The notes beneath the pieces were generated by a model that saw only the letters and a list, made by a program, of their open reading frames with translations, made no database searches and was not told the DNA's origin. A stretch of DNA of 37,365 nt from Saccoglossus kowalevskii (lineage: Eukaryota > Hemichordata > Enteropneusta > Harrimaniidae): assembly GCF_000003605.2 (NCBI RefSeq), contig NW_003105102.1, forward strand, positions 233,451 to 270,815, in the 5' to 3' direction. A program made the translations under genes and the position numbers. This document shows, in pieces, positions 22,785-33,400 of this stretch. The first letter of the stretch is position 1; every line of letters begins with the position of its first letter.

Positions 22785-22837
22785 TTAGTTGGAGTGTTAA
22801 GAATATCAAAGATATTATGCAGGATATAAGTAAGCAT
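22785..22837 (-). pseudogene. pseudogene exon 1 (truncated)
   Basis: Begins ATG at 22837 and reads MLTYILHNIFDILNTPTNVI, matching genes A and B, then runs into unrelated sequence, and by about 22740 into intron 2-like sequence. The upstream acceptor, GTTTTCAG in gene A, is GTTTTCAT here. A deletion fused the exon 1 start to intron 2. Confidence 0.85.
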
Positions 22838-25549
22838 GTTGCTGATTTAAATATGAAAACAAAAATAAATATTATAGTGTATAATAATTTATATTAGATT
22901 ATAATGTATTATAATAGAGGATGAATGTAACATTTATAACAATTCTATACAAATGAAAATAGTTTCAGTCTGTCGATCTTCATTGAAAAAAAATGTTGAA
23001 GGTAACGCTATGTTTAACTTTGATGCACGTTGCAACATAGCTATCATTCACGGTATCTAGAACTACCTCTCTAGTCGTTCTATTGACGACTCCCTCACTT
23101 TTCACTATATTTAGAAACTATATCTAGTAACTATAGTTATTACTGTCTCCACTGTCATTATCATAAGGTCTATCTTTTCCTTATTTATGATTTCCTCTCA
23201 AGTCAGTATATTGAGCACTAACTTTCCAGTCAATATATCGAGGAATATGGTCTCTCTATTCTTTATATCAAACACTAGTATTATGCACACATCAATGGTT
23301 CCCATCCATTTTTTGCTCACAGGCTAAACCATTATGTAAACTAGTTGGTATAAGATTGCTGCATCTGGAAAATAAACGAAACCACGGTCAAACGTTCCAC
23401 TGTTGAGAATATTCGGTTTACTGTATTACTCTGTCGGAAAACACTCTACGAAAATATTTTAACCCTAATATTTACATATATATCACTTGGTAATGGGAAT
23501 GGTAATCGACAATGTTTATGGGATGACTAGTTTACAATGCTTACTGTTACTATTAGGCTAGACTATTTGAGAGAAAACAATGAAAACAACTCTTTAGTCA
23601 AGGTCGCCACGAGTTCGCCTATGCACCATACTATGGTTGCGCTTTAGGGAAATTTGATTTACAATGGGCAATTCGCCCCTCTAAGGGGTTGGCAATTGAG
23701 AATTCCAGGGGAGGCGATATATTTGATAAACAGATGCAGACAACAGAACTAAATAAAGACATTGTGTACAGATTTTCTGCCATCTCCCCATCCAGAGTTT
23801 CTAACAGTCCGCCGTTTAAATGTCATAAATCCTGCCGCTGTAAAGCACCGCTGTGTTTTATTTTTTTATGTGTTTTGTGTGACAGTGAACCTACATATTA
23901 TGTATATTGTATTTGTTGAAAGAGAGTTATGGTGATCAGCATACAAACAAGCAGGCCGTGTACACTCACTTTTCTGATGCGAACTGGACGTTTGATGCAT
24001 GGCTGAGGTCCGGATTATGTCAGTGTATCGTGCGGTGCTTCGTGTTTTTCGTCGAGTTTAACCTGCTTTTAAATGACGGTTTCGAAAAATCATTGTGGTA
24101 AAGAGGTTTTAATGATAAAACACACTACAAGTTTATCACTAGCAACTCTTGAACTCGTCCAACGAATAGATTGGTGTGTATACATGCATTCAGATGAGAA
24201 CGCCTTTGGAGGTTGCTATTTACAATTGAATGTAACAATCGTTATTTAGTATATTACTACAAATATTCACTGTAACAGTGGTAGACAGGCAGTTTCAGCG
24301 AGCATTATAGCGCAGTATCGACTTCCGTGCTTCGCCTCGTTTAACAGAGAGCTCCTCTGATCCACACCGGGGGAGCAGGGGGCTGTCGAATTAAGGCATG
24401 CGGACCCACGTTCAAATTTGGCCTTAGAAAAACGCTCCTAAATGCGTACACACATATTGAAAATAATAACTCATTTCAAAAACTAATAAATCAAAAGCAA
24501 ATCCTAATGTGATAGAATTCTGAGCGTCACCGGGAGTTCACATGGAACCAGACTATCTGTTGTAAATGCAATCATTGTAAATCTTTTTGTGTTGGAGCAT
24601 GCTTACCAAGTTTTAATTGAAATGTCTCTATTCAGTTCGGGTCACTAAATCTGCATGTATGGCCAGCTCTATTTAGGCGAACACCTCTATAATACTGCCA
24701 TTACTAGTCAAGGTGACACTTATTAACAATGCGCCACAACACAAAATATCTTAGCCTATTCCCACATGAGATCAAGTCATCCACAGAGACCAGTGCGTAT
24801 ATTACTTACCCTAGAAAAGATTAATGATGCTAAAATTAAACAGAGAACCGTTTTACACAAGCTGTACAACTAGACATTGAATTGCACTCTGACCAGTTAC
24901 CTTGTGTGACCGACATAGTTTATTGCAGTTCAGTGCGTTTGAATTGTTATTTACAAAGCGCTGCCATATTTGTATAGTAAATATATATTCATAAGTATCA
25001 ACTTTATATTTAATACCATAGTGAGGCCTGCATATACGAGCTTATTGTAGTGAAAGGGGCGTACTGAAGAAAAAATACATGATCAAAAACAACTCTATAT
25101 TATCATATTTTTAAGTAGGGTTGGATGTACATATGCATAGGAAAAATGAATTCAACTTTCAACAAATCACTAAATTTCCATTTTAAAATCAAACACAAAT
25201 CAAAGTCAAACACTATTTGTTTTTTAGGCGGTCGGCACTAAACTCATGCCCTTTTATAAGAGGTCAAGCCATCTACGTAAGAGCGGAATATATTTCTTAT
25301 AAATGCGGTTTGCAAAATATGCATACACTGTACACAAAACATAACGTGAGTGTATGTATGTAACATATATAGATATATGAAACGATATATTATTTTGACG
25401 CACGCAACAATTCTACTTCTTCCTCTAAGCGTCAAATATATATATATTAATTATATTCAGATAAAACACAATATGGTCATTAAACGAGTGGACAAGTGTG
25501 GCAATTGCAAATTTGAATACAATCGTGCATGACATTATTTATTTTGACG
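22838..25549. other. intergenic, nothing recognised
   Basis: About 2.7 kb between the pseudogene 5' end and the duplicated 3' flank of gene B. The first 50 bp resemble the sequence just upstream of gene A's start (tacactata-atttatttttg). No gene or clear mobile element found. Confidence 0.4.
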
Positions 25550-27180
25550 TATAAAATGTTGCCTGTTTTATATTTCATGGAAAAAACCACCAAATTACAC
25601 AAAGAAATATTTTACATCTGTGATCTTGTTTCAGAATTTCCATAAAATAGTTTCCATTCACTATATAACAAGATGTTTTTGTATTTTTGACCTAAATTAA
25701 ACAAAATACATTATTTGCTAGACTTAATACACACACCTAAATATCTGCCATCAACCCAGCTTTACAACATTAATTTTTGGAACGGAGATGTCACCTCTAA
25801 CTTATAAATTCTGTGCATCTTTCCTCACAAGACGATCTAACACAAGTTAAATAAGCCACTTCTGGTTATTTGGCACTAAACTATTTATATCGTATCATTA
25901 CCTTTGGTCCAGATATCTTCAATGAATACTGAAAAAGTTGCATTTGGTATATGACGTACGACAAAGGCTTCAAACGAAATATAAGCGGTAATATGACAAA
26001 AATAAACAAATTTCCCAATTTCTGATTACATTTTTATTATTCTGGACAGACAATTGAATATTTCTCATGACATTAAAAAACATGAATACTACGACACGTT
26101 TGTAACCGCTCATAACAAATTACAAGAAAGGTCATGGCCCCGAATCTGACTGTATGAGAAAATTCGTGGTACATCGATGACTTTTTAACATTTTAAATTT
26201 TAACATTAAAAAACATGATTTGATTGATAGTACGTCAGAAAGTAAAGAAAAAAAAACTAAGTTAAATTTGCAAGAGTTCATGTCACAGGATTTCACATAT
26301 TAACTGAGTTATATTTATGAATATTAAGGAAGATGATTGAAAATATTCATATTCATCACAGAAATTACACGAAAATCACCCTTTTCAGATTAAACAAGAT
26401 AACATAAAAACGAAGTCAGTCTTCCCAATGAAAAGGTCGAAATGAGCTAAATAGTTGAAGTATTTCTGTTTAAAAAAAAAACATTTTAAAATGCAAGATA
26501 GCCTATATTATATTAGTGAAGTCCTAAGCTGTGTAACATTCTTTCACTACATCAGAAAAATTATGCACTCAGAGTTATACTGAAATCGTGACGCCCAGTC
26601 ATCGTTCTTCAGGGATTTTTAAAACAAGTCTTGTGATAAAGCGATGGTTACTTAGTCACTGGCGACATATAGTTGCTTTTATGGACACAAACTTTGACAT
26701 AGAATTGATCCTGTGTTCGATCTACTTTCAGAAAAGTATGGGGTTTGGCAAACACTTTTTCCAAATAATATACATACCTGGATTGTAGAGTCACCCTTAT
26801 AGTCTCACCGGGGTCTTCTGTATTGTGTGATTGTGCTAGCGTCAAGTTTGTCTTACTTCACATCTGGCTAAAAAATAACTCACACGGCTGAGGTGGCGGA
26901 TCACTTTCACGCATGTATTTGGAACATTTGTATGTATGCTTGTTGGTAATTTACACTCTGAACGCCCTCATGTTACCGGGTTCAAACATGCAGTTAGAGG
27001 GGCACTCTCCTGGTCTCCCCTGTAATGTTTTTTCTGATAAAATATATACAAATTTGTGATATTTCAAACGTTTTCTCATATTCATAAATATACTCAAAGT
27101 TAGTAGCATGTAAAATATAGTGACTCAAGTAGACAGTATATGTACTGATTTTTAAAAAAAATGTATGATAATTAAAACGT
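25550..27180 (-). repeat. duplicated P450 3' flank, copy 2
   Basis: Downstream flank of gene B, matching 704-2207 over most of its length with scattered indels. It begins immediately after the gene B stop codon and presumably includes its 3' untranslated region. Confidence 0.8.
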
Positions 27181-27434
27181 TTATTTGCTTCTACCAATGG
27201 CAATGACTTTATATGGACAACATTTTATGACCTGAGCGGCACAATGTGGCTCTAAACACGGCTTCTTGCCGCCAGCTGGCACCTTGAACGTGTACTGTTG
27301 AAATATACTTATAAAAAGGAGAAACAGTTGATTCTTGGCCAATGCTTCTCCCACACATACTCGGCGTCCAGCTGAAAAGGGCATGTAACCATCTAGGTTA
27401 GGTAGCATCTTTCCATCGGAATCTAAGAATCGTT
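27181..27434 (-). CDS. gene B exon 9: haem-binding loop and C-terminus
   Basis: 254 nt, acceptor TTTTCAG, stop TAA at 27181-27183. Encodes ERFLDSDG, FSAGRRVCVGEALAKNQLFL and a cysteine-rich tail. Confidence 0.93.
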
Positions 27435-30400
27435 CTGAAAATAAAACACACAAATAGGATGCACTAATGTTTGATACACACTGTATTGATGTTCAGCGTA
27501 TCTGAGTAATTAACTAAAATTCCGATAATCGATAATACAAGTAGGATTGGAGTATTTTACCCATTTCTTGCTAAATAAAAACTTTCTTTTTTAATATGAT
27601 AATGAGATAATTTAATGGGAGAAATGTTCATATCACATAGAATTATACATGACTCGAATTTATTACAATGAACAATAGTGAATATTTAATCATTTGTGTG
27701 TTCCATATTTAGGCAATAACAGCAGATTCACATCATAGCGAGAATGAATAATTGGTAACGTTTGTTTTCCTGAAATGCAACCAAAACTAACAAAATTGAA
27801 ATAGATTTCCATAGAATGGTAAAATCTGGAAAGCACAACAGTTTCGCACCAGAGCTTCGGAAGAAAACAAAAATAATATCCTATCTTTCATTTTTTTACT
27901 TGAGGGTTTACCAATAAAAACAACTTATGCTCGAATTTGAATAATCCAGTTGAATTGAATGTAAAATAATTAATGCTCATTATGAATGCGTTCAAGAATT
28001 GTGCCGAATCATCAGCTCGGGTTTTTTCCAAGATTATTTTCAATTGTGATATTTTGTGTTGAATACAAATGATTTCTTGTTGTAAGTCACAATACATGGT
28101 TTGTCTCTCATATAATGTTATTGGCAAAGGTATATTGCAAATATCGCAGTAGAAAGGGGTATCCTACCTTATAATAGAACACTGTAAACTGTCAGGGTGA
28201 TTTGATATATATAATTTACCTGGCCGAAACGTTTCTGGTTCTTCCCAATGTTTCTCATCCATATGGACATTCCACAGGTTACACCATATCCATGTATTCT
28301 TCGGTATTACATACCCACCTGTATTAGATAACATGACTTCAGCATAATTTGAACACATTTGAACGAAATATGTTCTTGCATGACAGAGATCCAATTTCGA
28401 AATTGCAGAAATGCTTGACTTTGACGTTATGTAGAACTAAAATGACCGTTATTTGGCTATCTTGATTTCGATTATGAAACACAAGCATTTGCATATGTAT
28501 GACATGGTGCTGAAAGTCAAGGTCTCAATATGTGATCATTTTTGCTCTGTAAAAAAATGAAAAGGAGAAAAAAGAATAACGCTTTCAAACTTGGCACACA
28601 TTTGTTACTTGTAACTCACAAGACACGGTTTTATGTCTAATATACAGAGTCAAGGTCAAGTATGTGTTTATGAATGTTCAGTATAGAACTACAAGGGGAA
28701 ACTACTGAAGGTCTCACATTGGTATGTACATCGTATGCTGTGAAACAGTGGGTGCTGGGGTGTGGGTTTCAATTAAAGATGCAACATGGTCGTAAATACT
28801 TCGCTTTTACAGATAAATTAGTTTATGATTTTCTATAAACCCAAAACACCATTCTTACAGCAAACAAGTAATTACATTGTTCAATGAAACAACAGTATTC
28901 AGTACTACACATGTGCTCTGATTGTTTTGGTACTTTGTACTTTGGTATGTTAACGACACATAGGCATTTGAGTCTTTAAATTTATTATCGAACGAATACC
29001 ATACAAAGAGCTGCAACATAACTATTTGCAGGTTCCGATCAATCATTCTTTAGTTCTAGCCTCAGCATGCCATAATGTAAACACTATTATCATACATCTG
29101 TCACCGTAACGCCATAAGTTACAGCGTGTGTAATTTTGGGGTATTTTACGGGATATTTTCATCCAACCATATTAGGAAATGCGAATTCCAAATATGGAAT
29201 GATTACACACGTAAGCGTCCTCTAATAATAAAAACAAACATGACTCCACACAAAAATGTTCGCTGATTCTGTTCTAAACATTTTGAATTTCGGTATTGCA
29301 ATGGTGTATCCTTGTAAGGAAAAGATGTATAATAATAAGGTAACAAGGATACCTCAAAGTATGCACTCAGACAGTACACCACGCATAGGCCTCCGCTTCG
29401 CGTCGGTCAATACTCCAACTGTACTGTCTTCGTGCATACTTATCGTACTAACCTAATATTATATAATATGTGTTTTATAATAACCCTTTCTCACACCTTT
29501 CATCACTGTATCAAAATAGATGCTCCCAAATAATACAATAACTCGATGCGCAGTGTCGGTCATTTGTGTGTGGGAATTTGTGATTGCTAAACACACTAGT
29601 TTGCTCGTGACCTTAAAATAACTGCACTAACAAATGTCTATGAATGTAAATTGGATGTCACCTTGAAAATTTCAGTTCTATTGAAAAAACATATATTCTA
29701 AACTCATTTTGTGAAATAAGCATTGTCATGGCAATGCACACTCAGCTGGTCTAGTGCAATTTATTGTAAAAACGAAAGCCCTGTTATAGAAAAGTACAAA
29801 TTTACACATAATGCAAAACATACCTACAGACGTATCCACTGTAGTAGTATGAGGTATGGCAAGCGGTACAACTGTTCTTATTCGCATGACCTCGTGTATA
29901 ACGGCCTTACAATAGGGTAGTTTGCCCTTATCAGATAACAGTGGCAGACGACCATCACCGATGACGTCATCAATTTCTCTCTGTACCTTGGACTGCACGT
30001 CAGGGTAATACGTTAGGTAAGCAACGAACCAATTTAATGTGTTGATTGTGGTATCTAATCCCGCTAGGAAATGATACAAGACCATGCTAATCACCGTTGT
30101 ACTACAACGTGCATGATAATGTGTATAACCTTTTTACCTCATTGTGTATGACATCATTAATATGCCAGGTTTACATTAATTCACCATTGTTAGTCCAGGT
30201 AATTTTTATATTACAGTGATATGTAGTATGAAAATACAATCAAAATAATTTAGAAATAAAATTAACATAATATATTGACACTGAAAATATATATAGCAGG
30301 CAAAATAATGATGAAAAAAATGCACTATAGTGGTGTAATAAAACAAACAAGACATGATGATTATACAAAAATAACATAACGATGGTGAAAAAGATGAAAA

Positions 30401-33400
30401 TAATATGAAATAATAAACAAAATGTTAATTGATAGCTTGGAATTAGCAATCGTACTTTAATCGGGAATATATTGATTGGTTTTGCATAACGAGTGATACG
30501 CATGTTTCAACCCGTTCAATATTGTATTTATAGCTTTAATATCTTAACTGAAAGCTCACTTAACATTTATATGGCCAAAAATATCTGTTTCGCGCGTGCA
30601 ACAGTATAGTATCCAAGAAAAATACAAAAAAAATAGAGAGAGAAAAGTAAGCTACATCGCGGTAGAACGCAGTTCACACAATAAGCGCGTTACGGAAGTC
30701 AATACTCTGCCGTAGACGACTATATAGTTACTAAGTATTGTGATATCAATAACTATTATAACTCATCTTATTACAAGTAGTACTGTTTCACAACGTCTTT
30801 ATGTGCATCTAATACATCGTAATGAATCATATTTGTATTCATAGATATTAGTTTTGTTTTACGTCATATTCTCAGAATCATTTTGGCTCAAGTAGTTATA
30901 ATTGTTTGCATTTTAAATAACCGAATTGTGTGCGTGAATAGTGATGCTAAACGTACCTGCGAATATATCAGACACAGTTTGACGTATATTGACGTCTGTA
31001 AGTTGTATGGTACGATCTCCTCCAGCCGACTCGGCTTCACGCTGAATTGATAAGATGTCATCGATGAGACTTTCAACATCTTTGTTACCTGAATATATTG
31101 AAAAAAATATTCAAATTTAATGCAAATTGTTTTAGTGGTCGATGCACATACGCGGAAGTATCATAGGACTAAAGACGATAAATCTATAAAAGCATTTCAA
31201 TTTTCGACATTGTGAAATCTTTTTTTTAATGGAAAAAAATAATGCAGTAATTTTACCACGTAAAATTATATTTATTAAAGTTGAATAGAGGACTCTATCG
31301 AATAAGCCTAGCTGCTGAATTAACCAATGTAAAGATCAAATAGAAGAAACTGACAACACTGACAATGTAGTAATATATTTCACAATAGCTTTACATACAT
31401 CGGGTTCAATCATGTGAATATGTAACCAGATTTCTATTAAAATGCAAATGTTTCCTAGTGGTTGATGCACATACACGCGGGGAATATTAACAAGCACACA
31501 ATTTGGATAGGAAGAAAGAGAAAAGACTATGATAAAGACCTTCAATTTTCGACATTGTGAAATTGTTTTGTTTTTACGAAAGAAAATACAGTGTTTTCAC
31601 CATGTAAATGTTAAATAGAAGGTCTTTTGGCAGTGTTTCGAAATAATATAAAATGAACGAACTGATCAAAGTGTAATAGAATGAATATTTTTCAAAATAC
31701 ATCGGGTTGAATCATGTGAATTGTCAGTAACACACAAAAAAAATGAAATAATGAAACCAGAAATAGCCCACATAATCAAATGATACTTTACCTTTTTCAA
31801 GCCTGTCTTTATGTTCATCAATCTTACATTGGATTATTTTTTGCAATTCATTCACACGTTTTTTCACTTCAATGTGTCCAGGAGTAGGTATATAACGGAA
31901 CATTGGAACAAAGTCAGCTGTTATTCCATTACCTAATGATTCACTCAGGTCATTCAAGACACGCATAAACTTCAGAAGTTCACGGTCCTCATACTCGTAT
32001 CTGTTATAACAGACGTTACGACGATGAAGTACAAATACCTCTAACAACAACTCTAGAGTACAACATCTTTTAATTTTTTTTTTTTTTTAAATATTTTTGT
32101 GCCAGGCGACAGTTCTGGAAATTGAATGTCACCGTTGTCTCTCCTGACTTTTTTTTTTTTTTTGTATGTGCAAATTGCAAGTGCTAGTGATGACACATAG
32201 TGCATTTTGCCACAGAAGTCATATTCATGTTTGGGACTACATGACAGGGCTGTGTGGCCATCTCTCTGTCAAATGGCAATTTTAATGCGCTATCCTGGCG
32301 TCAACCAGGCTCGGTCGAACACAAGCACCTGCGGACCTTAACAAAGGTTCCCCCAAAGTCGCATTCGTTAGTGAATGAATCTCGGCCAGTGGAATAGGCC
32401 TTACCATTGAGTCTGTGGCACACTCACCCAGGGTAGGGGTTGACCCTTTGATGTTCAGCCTAAGGTAGGATTTGAACATGGGTCTACCGATCATGAGTCT
32501 GGAGCGACAACCACTATGCTACCAGTGACCGGTACTTTTACCGGTACATCTTTTAATTTCATGTCTATTCCCAAAGTATCTTTTAGATAATATTTTGCAA
32601 CTACTGTGTTGCTACAGCATTGTCAGTGTTACATTTGCAGGAATTATTTACGTTACACTAGGCCGCATGTCGCTATTGAATCGCTGTGGAATTTAATGCG
32701 ATTTAAAAAAAGTAAAGAGATCATATAATAAGAGGTTCAATATAATTAAACAGAATGAAAAAAAACAGTACAGTACAGTGATGTAAATAAATGTTAGTCA
32801 CAGCATCGACTTGCCTTTTTCCAAAACACATGGAAGCTATGATATTACCCACAAGCAGGAAAAGTAGTGGTTTCGGAAGGAATGGCCTTCCATTGTTTTG
32901 GGCGACAGCTCTCTGGAAAGTAGGAAAGGCTTCACATCGTACAAGAGATTCTAGCTTTTCGCCGCTCGCATAATTTCTAAATAAAACAAAAAGGACAGAC
33001 ATGTTGTAAATGCCGGAACAATTTATATCCATCATGTTAGCTGTACAATAAAAAATAATTCGCTTTAATCATTTATTGACGGTTTATGTCGAGGATGATG
33101 CAATAGACTACTAGTCTTGTACCAAACAATTCAATCGTCGATGCAAACAATGGAGGATACAAATTACATAAACTCACCTAATGGCTTGATGGCCTATTTT
33201 TCGCTGCAGTTTCCACTTAGCAGTGAAGTCACCAAATATGATGTTTTGACTCTTTTCTGACATCAGACTTGACACTGTAATGTTTTGTAACAAAATTAAA
33301 TTTACACGTGACCTTTTACTTTTACACTGACATATTTCCCTCCTAACAAATTTGAGCTGTTCCTAGCTCAAGTGGAAAGATCTATAATTACATAATAATA

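Larger units (their letters stand above)
18485..22837 (-). pseudogene. cytochrome P450 pseudogene, inverted copy related to gene A
   Basis: Recognisable minus-strand parts are truncated exon 1 (22785-22837), exon 5 (22284-22492), exon 6 (21766-21897), exon 8 (19132-19230) and partial exon 9 (18485-18665). Exons 2, 3, 4 and 7 are absent. Defects: exon 1 breaks after about 20 codons into intron 2-like sequence; the acceptor before exon 1 reads CAT instead of CAG; both splice sites of exon 5 are mutated; exon 8 has an in-frame TAG; exon 9 has a TAA and lacks FSAGR. A LINE fragment sits between exons 6 and 8. Intron 5 (about 22140-22280) and intron 6 (about 21530-21580) align with gene A introns, as do exon residues such as GEDQA, LRQTV and [10 protein letters not shown], so it derives from a gene A-like parent. 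Confidence 0.88.

Noticed and set aside
24390-24430. B-box-like gttcaaattt after a GC-richer stretch, possible decayed SINE
   Set aside because: No matching A box, no A-tail and no target-site duplication could be found.
26588-26788. Plus-strand open frame in the duplicated 3' flank, possible small conserved gene
   Set aside because: The equivalent stretch near 1720-1850 has indels and stops, so the frame is not conserved between copies.
27180-27185. AATAAA overlapping the gene B stop codon as its poly(A) signal
   Set aside because: It overlaps the last codons, and cleavage 10-30 nt after the stop would leave almost no 3' untranslated region; no supporting element is seen.
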